Below are positions 34,236-42,915 of a DNA stretch of 64,000 bases, piece after piece (position 1 is the first letter of the stretch; each line of letters opens with the position of its first letter). Under the pieces are notes generated by a model. The model was not told the DNA's origin. It saw only the letters and a program-made list of their open reading frames with translations, and made no database searches. The stretch covers positions 1 to 64,000 of the forward strand of contig NZ_AP026802.1 in NCBI RefSeq assembly GCF_033095985.1, in the 5' to 3' direction. The position numbers and the translations under genes were made by a program. The stretch is from Xylocopilactobacillus apicola. Lineage in GTDB: Bacteria > Bacillota > Bacilli > Lactobacillales > Lactobacillaceae.

Positions 34236-35676
34236 TGTTGGGACAACTAATACTAAAATTTCAATTTGGAATGATCCTAGTTCGGTTGCACCCAGTAATC
34301 AAGTTAAATTCAAGACCCCAAAGTCAATTCATGACGGTTTAATTGATTTCGATGCAGATCAATTAGTTGCTCAAATTAAAAAAATAATTAGTAATTTTCC
34401 TTTGGAAGTTTTAGCTCAAGTGAAACAAATTGCAATTGCCAGTGTTGGTGAATCCGGCGTTTTAATTGATCAGCATGGTCAGACGGTTTCGCCAATGATT
34501 GCTTGGTATGATTGCCGCTCACAAGAGATAATTGATCATTTAACTCCAAATGAAAAAAATGAAATTTATGAAATTACGGGATTGCCAGCGCATGTCCACT
34601 ATTCGGTTAGCAAAATAAAGTGGCTGCTTGCTAATGAATCAGGACTTGATGACAAGCAAAATTATACTTGGCTTTGTATTCCCGATTATCTTGCCTATCA
34701 ACTGACGGGGGTGATGAATTCGGAGTATTCCATTGCGAGTAGGACAATGGTGTATGATTTAAAAAATCATTGTTGGTCTGAACGAATTAAGGAAATTTTC
34801 CAAATTACCAACATTAGCTTCCCGGCTTTAATTACGGCGGGGGATAAAATTGGTTTTGTCAAAAAAGAGATTGCCAAAGAGCTTAATTTAAATGATCAAG
34901 TTAAAGTGACAATTGCTGGACACGATCATATGGTAGGGTCAATTGCCAGTGGTCAAAAGCAAGATGAACTATTGGATTCAACTGGAACCACCGAGGGAAT
35001 TTTGGTTTTGTTGGATCAATTTAAGACAAGTAAAAATGATGAAGAACACGGGATTGCTTACGGGATTTATCCAGATCCCCAGTACTATACAGCTTTTACA
35101 GCGCTACCGGCGGTCGGTTCAGTTATTCAGTGGTTCGATGAACTTTATAAATTATCAGAAGAAGAATTTATGGATTTGTCAAACGAAATTGATCAAGATT
35201 ATCGCAACGATCGGCTCACACCTGGGAGTTTTAATTTCGTAATTCCTCATTTTAACGGAAGCGGCAGTCCTACGAAGTCGGTGATAACAAAAGGGCTTTG
35301 GTATGGCCTCACTGATCAAACGACGATTAAGGAATTGATTTTTGGTTTGTTTTTAGGTCTGACTTTTGAATTGAAGTATGCTTTAGAGTGTCTACCAACT
35401 AAGCAAGTTAAGAGAATTAAACTGATTGGTCCGGCAACCAAGGATCCCATCTGGATTCAGCTGAGAGCAGATTTGTTAAATTTGCCGATTCAAGTCATGC
35501 AAACACCCGAATCTGTATCGCGCGGAGCCAACTTAATTGGCAGTAAAGTAGAGCCACTCGTATCGAATGAACTTATTTTGCCGCAAGAGCATTTGTTATT
35601 GGTCGAAAAATTGAGGTCAATATATGAACATCAATATAAGAAGCTTTACCGTGCAAAAGTTGAGATGGAATTATAG
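34219..35676 (+). CDS. FGGY-family carbohydrate kinase
   Basis: About 485 residues from the ATG at 34219 (a GTG at 34210 is also possible). It has the N-terminal phosphate loop LTIDVGTTNTKISIW, the catalytic-region MIAWYDCRS, AGHDHMVGSIASG and STGTTEG, as in gluconokinase/xylulokinase-type enzymes. A kinase after a PTS is unexpected for simple hexitols. It might phosphorylate a tagatose-6-phosphate-like or sugar-acid intermediate, or an independently imported sugar. Substrate unknown. Confidence 0.88.
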   Translation: MNLTIDVGTTNTKISIWNDPSSVAPSNQVKFKTPKSIHDGLIDFDADQLVAQIKKIISNFPLEVLAQVKQIAIASVGESGVLIDQHGQTVSPMIAWYDCRSQEIIDHLTPNEKNEIYEITGLPAHVHYSVSKIKWLLANESGLDDKQNYTWLCIPDYLAYQLTGVMNSEYSIASRTMVYDLKNHCWSERIKEIFQITNISFPALITAGDKIGFVKKEIAKELNLNDQVKVTIAGHDHMVGSIASGQKQDELLDSTGTTEGILVLLDQFKTSKNDEEHGIAYGIYPDPQYYTAFTALPAVGSVIQWFDELYKLSEEEFMDLSNEIDQDYRNDRLTPGSFNFVIPHFNGSGSPTKSVITKGLWYGLTDQTTIKELIFGLFLGLTFELKYALECLPTKQVKRIKLIGPATKDPIWIQLRADLLNLPIQVMQTPESVSRGANLIGSKVEPLVSNELILPQEHLLLVEKLRSIYEHQYKKLYRAKVEMEL

Positions 35677-35708
35677 CAGGAAACCGCTATTTGTTTGGTG
35701 CTAAAATA

Positions 35709-35717
35709 TGCTATAAT
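35709..35717 (+). promoter_or_regulatory. Extended -10 promoter of tRNA-Sec
   Basis: TGCTATAAT (35709-35717) is a perfect -10 box with an upstream TGn extension, seven bases before the first tRNA base. No strong -35 is needed for such a promoter, and none is clear. Confidence 0.6.
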
Positions 35718-35723
35718 AGCGTC

Positions 35724-35820
35724 GGGAGCGGATGGGTTCTGGTGTTCCCTCTGGTCTTCAAAACCAGTATGAGGGGTTTAAAGCTTCTTGGGTGGGTTCG
35801 ATTCCCACACGTTCCCGCCA
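35724..35820 (+). tRNA. selC: tRNA-Sec (anticodon UCA)
   Basis: A 97-nt tRNA with encoded CCA. The anticodon stem-loop CTGGT-CTTCAAA-ACCAG carries TCA at 35758-35760, like E. coli selC. The acceptor arm GGGAGCG pairs with CGTTCCC (one G-T pair), the discriminator is G, the T-arm is GTGGGTTCGATTCCCAC, and the extended variable arm is AGGGG/CTTCT. It decodes UGA as selenocysteine with SelB. It lies next to the selenium genes, on the opposite strand. Confidence 0.96.
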
Positions 35821-35863
35821 GTAAATCAGCTTCTGGTTCTTACTAGAAGAATAACAATTTGTC

Positions 35864-35897
35864 GCCTGCCTAAAAGTTTTAGGTGGGTGTTTTTTTG
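35864..35897 (+). terminator. Terminator after tRNA-Sec
   Basis: GCCTGCCTAAAA pairs with TTTTAGGTGGGTG, followed by seven T on the plus strand. Confidence 0.75.
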
Positions 35898-35899
35898 CA

Positions 35900-35928
35900 A
35901 AAAAACAGTTAGCACTGAGGCTAACTGC
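35900..35928 (-). terminator. Terminator of the prd/sel gene series
   Basis: On the minus strand CAGTTAGC-CTCAGT-GCTAACTG is followed by TTTTTTTGC, just past the prdC stop. It faces the tRNA-Sec terminator, so the two convergent units are well insulated. Confidence 0.8.
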
Positions 35929-35934
35929 AACATT

Positions 35935-37248
35935 TTATTGATCGTTTTCGGGGAGCATGTAACGCATAATTCGCATACCCGTTGCTCGCCGCGCAAAATC
36001 TGTCGTGTGAATAACTGGTAGTTTCAGTTTTGGTGCTACTCCCATGACGGTATTGGTACAATCGGTACAGTTACCGACCATGAGCTCTTCAGCACCATCT
36101 GCTCGTAATTTTAGAATTTTTTCGGCTTGTCCTGGACAAATACCAGGGTTGATACATTTTGCTCGGCCGGTTTTTTCATCGACGACGGCGTTTTTACACC
36201 ATTCGATCCCTACTACTTCGGCATCCATCGAAGCAGCTAGTTCTTTCATTCGTTCTGGTGTTGCGCCGCATGCACAAGCGAGCAGGCCAACTTTTTTGCC
36301 TTTAAGGCTTGGAAATGGGATTGTTGCAATGACTCCGCCCGCGGTTTTACTAATTGGTTGAGTTAGATCAGTGCGAGATCCGGTGAAAGGTCCACCCAAG
36401 ATCAATTCTCCGTATTCAGCCATTTTAGGATAATCTGTTAAAATATCTCCAACTAAAGTGCCGATTGGGACGTCTAGCTTGACATCGATAACCTCATTAT
36501 CGCCGTTTAAGCGCCCAGCCACGGTAATGTCTTTGGTCATAACTGGCTTGCGGTCCTCAATTGCTTCAGCTGCTCGAAAGACAGTCTCTAAATTAGTTAC
36601 GATCGCATTAGCAGCATAAGGTAATTCATCGGTTTTTAAAAGCTTGTGGAGATTGGAATCCCGGATGATTGCCCGTTCTTCCCCTTCTGGATAGCGATTT
36701 AGCATTAACTCTAACGAAATATCGTCGTGACCGCGAATCGCTTCTTCTAGTAGAGCGACAGCATTAGTGTTTTTGCGTTTAATTGCAATTTGAACATCTT
36801 TTGCACCGACAATATCCTTGATGTATTCAATTCCACGAACAATTTTCTCGGCATCCGTAATGATGCGAGCGATGTTGTGACGCAAAACAGGTTCACATTC
36901 AGCAGCGTTAATAAATAAATGACCGTCAGGAATGGGGCGGGCATATTTAGCACCAGCTGGAAAACCAGCACCTCCACATCCGACAACACCTGCTTCAGTA
37001 ATTGCTTCTAAATTTGAAGCAGTGTCAGGGATTTTGACAAAGTCAGAACTTTGTTTTTGGTCAGCAGTAATTTCAATGTATTGATCAGTGACCTCTTTAA
37101 TGATGCCATCAACACTGGAGTGTAAATTCACGCCTAAACCGTTTGGAACGGCAATGAGCTGGCCGCGTTTAACTTTATCACCAACTTTGACAGTCGGGTT
37201 ATCGAAAGCGCCAACGCTTTGCTTCAATGATAACTTAATTAAACTCAT
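35935..37248 (-). CDS. prdC: PrdC, RnfC-like electron transfer protein of proline reductase
   Basis: A 437-residue RnfC-like protein: N-terminal sandwich domain (VGDKVKRGQLIAVPNGLGVN), glycine-rich nucleotide-binding part (VVGCGGAGFPAGAKYARP, near 88), SLBB-like region, and a cysteine-rich C-terminus (LLACACGA; GRAKCINPGICPGQ; GNCTDCTN). In clostridia PrdC passes electrons from NADH to proline reductase. Here it is the last gene of the series instead of preceding prdA. No in-frame UGA is present, so it is a Cys-only form. Confidence 0.9.
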   Translation of the reverse strand: MSLIKLSLKQSVGAFDNPTVKVGDKVKRGQLIAVPNGLGVNLHSSVDGIIKEVTDQYIEITADQKQSSDFVKIPDTASNLEAITEAGVVGCGGAGFPAGAKYARPIPDGHLFINAAECEPVLRHNIARIITDAEKIVRGIEYIKDIVGAKDVQIAIKRKNTNAVALLEEAIRGHDDISLELMLNRYPEGEERAIIRDSNLHKLLKTDELPYAANAIVTNLETVFRAAEAIEDRKPVMTKDITVAGRLNGDNEVIDVKLDVPIGTLVGDILTDYPKMAEYGELILGGPFTGSRTDLTQPISKTAGGVIATIPFPSLKGKKVGLLACACGATPERMKELAASMDAEVVGIEWCKNAVVDEKTGRAKCINPGICPGQAEKILKLRADGAEELMVGNCTDCTNTVMGVAPKLKLPVIHTTDFARRATGMRIMRYMLPENDQ

Positions 37249-37264
37249 AGATTATTTCCTCTCT

Positions 37265-38950
37265 TTAATCGTGAATGCCTAGAAACAACTTGGCATAGCG
37301 GCTCATTTTTGCCGTAGTCCAAGCAGGTTCCCAGACAAGCTTAATAGTGCATTCTTCAATTTCTTTGATTGCCAGAACTTGTTCTTTGATTTGTTCAGAT
37401 AACATCTCGCTTAATGGACAGCCCATAATAGTTAGAGTCATCGTAATTAAGCATTGGTGATTGAAACATGTTACATCGTAAATCAAGCCTAAATTAACAA
37501 TATCAATTCCTAATTCAGGGTCAATGACGTCTTCTAGTTGACCATAAACTGTATCGGCTAAAAGTTCATCTTCATTAGTTTCATTCATGGTTTTCACTTT
37601 TTTAAAAATTTTTGTAAGTTCTTCAATGATAACGGATAAATCTGTTTGTGTTAAAGTTCTAAGATCAAACAATAACTGCTCATTTTTTAAACGAGTGATT
37701 ATTGGGATTGTTGCTTGACGTAATCGAGTATCGAAATCTTGCGTAGAAATCTTCGGAGACGAAACAGCAACAATTGAGGTTGGCAGCTCTAAATTTGGGA
37801 AAGTTCCACCCCCAACTTCTGAATAACCAGCAATGATTTCTGATTTAATATCTGGTAATTGTTGCAGTTGAGCTAGGAAATACTCTGCGCTACTTTGTAG
37901 TTCGTTTTTTGTTCGAGTGAGCATCCGTAAAGTCGGGATTTCCTTTAAAGCACGGGCTGGCTCTTGGTAAATTTGCAGGGTTGCCTCTAAAGCAGCAAGA
38001 GTTAGCTTGTCAATCCTTAAGGCTCTAAGTAGCTGATGGTGTTTAAGCTGATCAATGTATTTTGATTTCCCAACAATAATACCAGCTTGGGGTCCACCTA
38101 ATAATTTGTCGCCTGAAAAAGCTACCAAATCGCTGAATTGCGCAATTTCTCTAACTGTTGGTTCATCATTAATATCTGGTAGATTGACCATTAGCCCGCT
38201 CCCGAGATCAGTAATTAGCGGTAAATTTGCTTGATGAGCAAGTTCCACCAACTCTGATTCTGGAACTTGTTCGGTAAAGCCGATAATTTCGTAATTACTA
38301 GGGTGAACTTTTAAAATAGCTCCAGTTTGTTCGTTAATTGCGCTCTGATAGTCAGCTAAATGAGTTTTGTTGGTAGTTCCGACTTCTCTTAAGGTGCTAT
38401 TAACACTTGTGATAATGTCAGGGATTCGAAACGAACCGCCAATTTCAACTAATTCTCCACGCGAGACAACTACCTCTTTTTTGTGAGCAATTGTTGATAA
38501 GATTAATAATACTGCAGCGGCATTATTGTTTACTACTAAAGCTGATTCAGTTCCTGTCAGCTCTTTTAGGATGCTTTCTACATGTTCATAGCGACTTCCC
38601 CGTTTTTTTTCATTGAGCGAAAATTCGAGGTTAGAATAATTAAAGGAAATATCATTTAATTTTTCCTTGACACACTTACTTAAAACCGATCGACCCAAAT
38701 TAGTATGGAGAATAATTCCAGTTGCATTAATTACTGGTTGCAACGAGTTAGCTGAATTTTCTTTTATTTTCTTGGTGATCATGATTTTAAGATCTGCAAT
38801 GTTTACTTGCGTGATTTTGCCGTTTTGGATTTGGGCCCTAGTGTTTTTTAACACTTGTTCGATGGCAGCTTTAACTGCAGGAGTGTTACCTAAACTTTCA
38901 ACTAGTTCATTCATCGAAGGGATTTGACGAAAAATTTCAGTCTGATTCAT
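37265..38950 (-). CDS. selA: Selenocysteine synthase SelA fused to a MIP18/DUF59 domain
   Basis: A 561-residue protein. Residues 1-452 are L-seryl-tRNA(Sec) selenium transferase: INATGIILHTNLGRS (74-88) and the PLP lysine Lys282 (AFSGDKLLGGPQAG). Residues 455-561 are a MIP18/DUF59 domain (DVIDPELGIDIVNLGLIYDV; MGCPLSE, Cys511) of the kind found in iron-sulfur assembly proteins such as SufT. Normal SelA is about 460 residues. The joint is in frame, and the internal ATG (37588) has no clear ribosome binding site, so a true fusion is likely. It overlaps the cysteine desulfurase gene by four bases. Confidence 0.93.
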   Translation of the reverse strand: MNQTEIFRQIPSMNELVESLGNTPAVKAAIEQVLKNTRAQIQNGKITQVNIADLKIMITKKIKENSANSLQPVINATGIILHTNLGRSVLSKCVKEKLNDISFNYSNLEFSLNEKKRGSRYEHVESILKELTGTESALVVNNNAAAVLLILSTIAHKKEVVVSRGELVEIGGSFRIPDIITSVNSTLREVGTTNKTHLADYQSAINEQTGAILKVHPSNYEIIGFTEQVPESELVELAHQANLPLITDLGSGLMVNLPDINDEPTVREIAQFSDLVAFSGDKLLGGPQAGIIVGKSKYIDQLKHHQLLRALRIDKLTLAALEATLQIYQEPARALKEIPTLRMLTRTKNELQSSAEYFLAQLQQLPDIKSEIIAGYSEVGGGTFPNLELPTSIVAVSSPKISTQDFDTRLRQATIPIITRLKNEQLLFDLRTLTQTDLSVIIEELTKIFKKVKTMNETNEDELLADTVYGQLEDVIDPELGIDIVNLGLIYDVTCFNHQCLITMTLTIMGCPLSEMLSEQIKEQVLAIKEIEECTIKLVWEPAWTTAKMSRYAKLFLGIHD

Positions 38951-40107
38951 GTTCTGGCTTCCCTTTCTAGTTCATCAGAGAGTGTTTTGATTGCCTTAAC
39001 CGCTTGATCGACATCACTTGGCTGGTTGAAACTTGAGAAAGAAAATCTAACCATCCCCTGATCCTTAGTCTTAAGCGCACAGTGTAGAAGAGGAGCACAA
39101 TGAGCCCCAGCCCGAGTTGCGATGTCATAATGCGTCTGAAGGAAGTCGCTTATTTCAGCTGAGTTTATATCCCCTAGATTAAGACTAACCGTCGCCACTT
39201 TCGGGCGATTTAAATTTCCATAGATTTTAACTTGTGGCAAATTTTTGATTCCTGCAATGAAACGATCGGCTAAATTCCTTGCAACAGTGCCTGAATTCTC
39301 AATTCCTTGAGCTAAAACATATTCGATTCCAGCACCCAATCCAGCAATGCCAGCAACATTTAAGGTTCCCGCTTCAAGGTGCTCGGGAAAAACAGCTGGT
39401 TGATCATGGTTAAAAGAATCAATTCCGGTTCCTCCCGAGATCAAAGGTTCAATAGCCAGTTGATGGCTTAAACAAATTCCGCCCGTTCCCTGGGGGCCGA
39501 AAAGAGATTTGTGACCAGTAAAACAAAGAACATCAATGCCATCGCGTCTAACGTCAATCGGTATAACACCCGCTGTCTGGGCCGCGTCGACAACCATTAA
39601 TAATTGGTTCTGGTGACAAAAATCACTAATAAACTTAAGGTCCAATATTTCGCCAGTCACATTTGAGGCGTGAGGACAAACGACCATTTTAGTGTTAGGT
39701 TTGAGGAGTCGCTCAAATTGGTTGTAATCCAGAGACCCATCTTTGTTTAGTCCAACAAAATCATGTTCAATACCGGTTTTTTCTAACTGATAAATTGGCC
39801 TTAGCACTGAGTTATGATCTAATGTAGTTGCAATAACATGATCTCCTGATTTCAAAAGCCCTTTGATGGCAAAGTTTAAAGCTTCTGTTGCGTTATTTGT
39901 AAAAGCAGTCAAACTAGGATCTGCTAAATTGAACAATTTTCGAATCAATTTACGGGTTTTGAAAACTTCATCAAGAGCGTTGACTGAAGCATTGGAAGAA
40001 CCACGAGCTGGATTTCCAAACTTTGCACTACTAATTATTTCAAATACTTTTTTTCCAACAATTGATGGTTTAATTAGTGTAGTAGCCGCATTATCTAGGT
40101 AAATCAT
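38947..40107 (-). CDS. Cysteine desulfurase family protein (selenium-associated type)
   Basis: A 386-residue PLP enzyme with MIYLDNAATT at the start, the PLP lysine Lys200 (FTGHKSLFGPQG) and the sulfur-accepting Cys337 (TRAGAHCAPLLHC). It would liberate selenium or sulfur from selenocysteine/cysteine to feed SelD or cluster assembly. It is of the subgroup found beside selD/yedF genes in Firmicutes. It overlaps both selB (4 bp) and selA (4 bp), so it is translationally coupled to both. Confidence 0.9.
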   Translation of the reverse strand: MIYLDNAATTLIKPSIVGKKVFEIISSAKFGNPARGSSNASVNALDEVFKTRKLIRKLFNLADPSLTAFTNNATEALNFAIKGLLKSGDHVIATTLDHNSVLRPIYQLEKTGIEHDFVGLNKDGSLDYNQFERLLKPNTKMVVCPHASNVTGEILDLKFISDFCHQNQLLMVVDAAQTAGVIPIDVRRDGIDVLCFTGHKSLFGPQGTGGICLSHQLAIEPLISGGTGIDSFNHDQPAVFPEHLEAGTLNVAGIAGLGAGIEYVLAQGIENSGTVARNLADRFIAGIKNLPQVKIYGNLNRPKVATVSLNLGDINSAEISDFLQTHYDIATRAGAHCAPLLHCALKTKDQGMVRFSFSSFNQPSDVDQAVKAIKTLSDELEREART

Positions 40108-42002
40108 GTCGTTTCATGACCTTTCTTTAATATCCGTTTATTGCTCGATCTTTCAGTAATTCCGTCTTGATCCATTTTAGTCAAAACCAACATTGCATAA
40201 CGTCGACTTGATCCCGTTAAATCACGGTAATCTGCCAAACTCATTGGACCATTTTCTTTAATAAAGGATCTAACTTGCTCTGCTATTTTTTGATAAACTT
40301 CTCGATCGATTACGGTTTCAGAATCTAAAAGAACCACATCATCTCCAATCATTGACATTAGTACTTCTTTTGCTCTGGCCTGTCCATTAACCAGTTCATC
40401 AATTGAAGGAGGTGTATTACCTGAAGCCACTAATCGTTGATGGATTTCTAATTGGATTGCTTGATCTTCTTTAGTCAGTTGCGGTGAGAAGGAGGCCAAG
40501 TGATAATTTTCACCATTTATTCTAATCAGATCTTTTGTTTCGAGATATTTTAAAATCACTTTTGCAGCAGATTCACCAATTTCAGCACTTAATTGGGCTT
40601 GAACTACTGATCTTGGACAACCTGAACGAAGAGGATACTGTTGGTGATATTTCTCTAGCTCATTAATAATTTGTTGATTTTTGAGTTTAGCATTTTTGAT
40701 CACCAACAATTGATTGTCAATTTTTACAATTTCCTGATCAGTGATTAGATTTTCAATTTCCCGGGAAATAATGTTAGGACTCTCGTTAAAAGTCACTGCT
40801 AGATCCTTTGGATTGAGCAAATATTCTTTTTGATAAGATGCATAGTCAACAATCATTTCTTTTAATTTGCCGCGATGGCGAATTTTTAATTGCTGCAAAA
40901 TCTGTTGATCAAATCTTTTTCGAGTTGGGGGTTTCGGATCTAAAATTTGACCACCACCCAAGGTTATTAATGGTGAGTAGGAACGAATAATGAAATGATC
41001 GCCATACTTAACCACAATAGGTTGCTCTAATCTAATTTGTGCAAAGCACTCGCTTTCTGGTTTAAAATCATCAGTCCCTAAAGGATAAATCCTACCCAAA
41101 ACTTCAGTGGCACCAACATAAACGTGAACGCGGGTGTTAAGTTCTAGTAGCTGCTCTTTGAAATTCAGGGTCTTTAAATTGACATTAATTTCGTCAGTAA
41201 TTTGAACAGTATTTTTGGTTGCAATAACGGAACCACGGGAAATTTCGTCAGCAGCTAAATTAACATTTAATGCTGTTCGCTGACCAGGTAAAGCAGTATC
41301 AGTTGCTTGATCATAAGTTCTCACGCTTTTTACGTGAACATTTTTCTCTTCGGGATAAAGTATTAGGTTATCCCCGTTTTTAACAGCACCCTCTAAAAGG
41401 GTGCCAGTTACGACGGTTCCAAAACCTTTAATAACAAAATTACGATCAATGTTCAAACGAGCAAAACCAGTGTTTTTTCGAGGTTTAATTTTTTGGGACA
41501 TCTTTTGAATTTCTGCAATCAAATCATTTAGTCCAAACCCGCTTGCAGCATCAGTCTTAATGATTGGAGCATTTATAAGCACCGGGTCAGATTTAAAAGT
41601 TTCCTTGATGTCAGAGATTGTAAATTCAATCATTTCCTGATCAGTAGTTTTAACTTTTGTTAAAACAATAATAAAATTAGTCAAACCAATTAGGCGCAAA
41701 ATGCTGGCATGTTCAATGGTTTGTGGCATGACGCTTTCATTGACATCAATAACAAGAAGTACTAAATCCACGCCAGATAAGCCCGCTAACATGTTTTTTA
41801 AGAATTTCTCATGACCGGGAACATCGACAATTCCAACTCGTTGATCGTTAGGTAATTTCAAAAAGGTAAAACCCAGATTAATTGTAAGACCACGGCTCTT
41901 TTCTTCTTCGGTAGTATCGGTATCAACCCCAGTAAGACTTTTGATCAGGGTTGTTTTACCGTGGTCAACGTGTCCTGCTGTTGCAATTACTATTTGATCC
42001 AA
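40104..42002 (-). CDS. selB: Selenocysteine-specific elongation factor SelB
   Basis: About 632 residues. The EF-Tu-like GTPase has GHVDHGKTTLIKSLTG, DVPGHEKFLKNML and the switch region SRGLTINLGF. Domains II and III follow, then C-terminal winged helices (final part MSLADYRDLTGSSRRYAMLV) that bind the SECIS hairpin. I choose the TTG at 42002 because AGAGGA lies six bases before it; ATG codons at 42017, 42047 and 42065 lack such a site. The start overlaps the DUF3343 gene. SelB brings Sec-tRNA to UGA codons. Confidence 0.95.
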   Translation of the reverse strand: MDQIVIATAGHVDHGKTTLIKSLTGVDTDTTEEEKSRGLTINLGFTFLKLPNDQRVGIVDVPGHEKFLKNMLAGLSGVDLVLLVIDVNESVMPQTIEHASILRLIGLTNFIIVLTKVKTTDQEMIEFTISDIKETFKSDPVLINAPIIKTDAASGFGLNDLIAEIQKMSQKIKPRKNTGFARLNIDRNFVIKGFGTVVTGTLLEGAVKNGDNLILYPEEKNVHVKSVRTYDQATDTALPGQRTALNVNLAADEISRGSVIATKNTVQITDEINVNLKTLNFKEQLLELNTRVHVYVGATEVLGRIYPLGTDDFKPESECFAQIRLEQPIVVKYGDHFIIRSYSPLITLGGGQILDPKPPTRKRFDQQILQQLKIRHRGKLKEMIVDYASYQKEYLLNPKDLAVTFNESPNIISREIENLITDQEIVKIDNQLLVIKNAKLKNQQIINELEKYHQQYPLRSGCPRSVVQAQLSAEIGESAAKVILKYLETKDLIRINGENYHLASFSPQLTKEDQAIQLEIHQRLVASGNTPPSIDELVNGQARAKEVLMSMIGDDVVLLDSETVIDREVYQKIAEQVRSFIKENGPMSLADYRDLTGSSRRYAMLVLTKMDQDGITERSSNKRILKKGHETT

Positions 42003-42252
42003 GTTCAATCCTCTCATAATGGGTTTTGAGCCCGTTTTTGTGTCCGACATATATTGCATTTTCATTGTCTAATAGTTTAATTATCTCTTCAAGGTCTTCA
42101 ACTGCACAGAAGATACTCAAACCACACCCAGCGCTTATTGTTCCAGGTGTAGTTAAAACCCGTGTTTGATAATGCTTAGCTGTCAGAAGGTCTTGTGCTT
42201 TAATTGCTAATTGAGTTGACTCAAAAACAATTAACCCGAAATCGTCATCCAT
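41965..42252 (-). CDS. DUF3343 protein, selenium-locus associated
   Basis: A 95-residue protein: GLIVFESTQLAIKAQDLL, VLTTPGTISAGCGLSIF and EEIIKLLD, the DUF3343 pattern (putative selenium or sulfur carrier-related, function unproven). A single conserved cysteine sits in SAGCGLS. It lies three bases after yedF and overlaps the start of selB, fitting the frequent yedF-DUF3343 pairing. Confidence 0.82.
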   Translation of the reverse strand: MDDDFGLIVFESTQLAIKAQDLLTAKHYQTRVLTTPGTISAGCGLSIFCAVEDLEEIIKLLDNENAIYVGHKNGLKTHYERIELGSNSNCNSRTR

Positions 42253-42255
42253 AAT

Positions 42256-42906
42256 TTATGGTTTAACGATGCGTTGAGCCTTGCGCATTAGTTCTAAGAT
42301 ATGGTACAAATTCGTAATTTCACCCACTTGTAATTGATCTTTGATTCCGTAGAAATCTACACAAGTTCCGCAGACCAAAATCTTAACACCCTTTTCTTGG
42401 AGTGCTTTAATGTCTGGAACCGATTCAGAGCCTTCAACGAGAAGTTTGACGCCGCCGTTAAAGAAAATAACGGTTTCTGGTAAAACATCTTGTTCAGTTA
42501 GTGAATAAATGAAGCTCTTCATGAGAATCGCGCCAAGTTGATCATCGCCTTGTCCCATGACGTTGGTGCCGATAACCGTTAAATAACCATCAGACAACCG
42601 GACATTATTAACAAAAGCTGGTTCGATTGCTTGAGTTAGATTATCATCAATTGCTTGTGAGACTTTAGCAGGTGTTGGGATCCTCTGGATTGCAGAATTT
42701 TCGCGGTTAATCTCAATTTGAACATCTTGGTTTCCAATTTCTTGTTTACTAAAAGAATATTGCAATTGTTGAGCTAATTTTTCAAGATTTTCTGCTGCCT
42801 CTTCATTATCAACGGTAATCTGAATTTCAGTGTGATCTCTGAGTGCTTTTTTTGCCTTAATTACAGGTAACGGACAAGCAAGTCCGCGCGCATCAATTTT
42901 TTTCAT
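42256..42906 (-). CDS. yedF: Selenium metabolism protein YedF (TusA-like plus DsrE-like)
   Basis: A 216-residue two-domain protein. The TusA/SirA-like N-terminus has DARGLACPLPVIKAKKAL (Cys11). The C-terminal DsrE-like half has VIFFNGGVKLL and ILVCGTCVDFYGI (two cysteines). It is thought to carry or deliver selenium in Sec-using bacteria. It stands between selD and the DUF3343 gene with short gaps. Confidence 0.92.
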   Translation of the reverse strand: MKKIDARGLACPLPVIKAKKALRDHTEIQITVDNEEAAENLEKLAQQLQYSFSKQEIGNQDVQIEINRENSAIQRIPTPAKVSQAIDDNLTQAIEPAFVNNVRLSDGYLTVIGTNVMGQGDDQLGAILMKSFIYSLTEQDVLPETVIFFNGGVKLLVEGSESVPDIKALQEKGVKILVCGTCVDFYGIKDQLQVGEITNLYHILELMRKAQRIVKP

Positions 42907-42915
42907 TTTAACTCC

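Noticed and set aside
35935-37248. PrdC as a second selenoprotein.
   Set aside because: The frame is open over its full 437 residues with cysteines only; no in-frame UGA.
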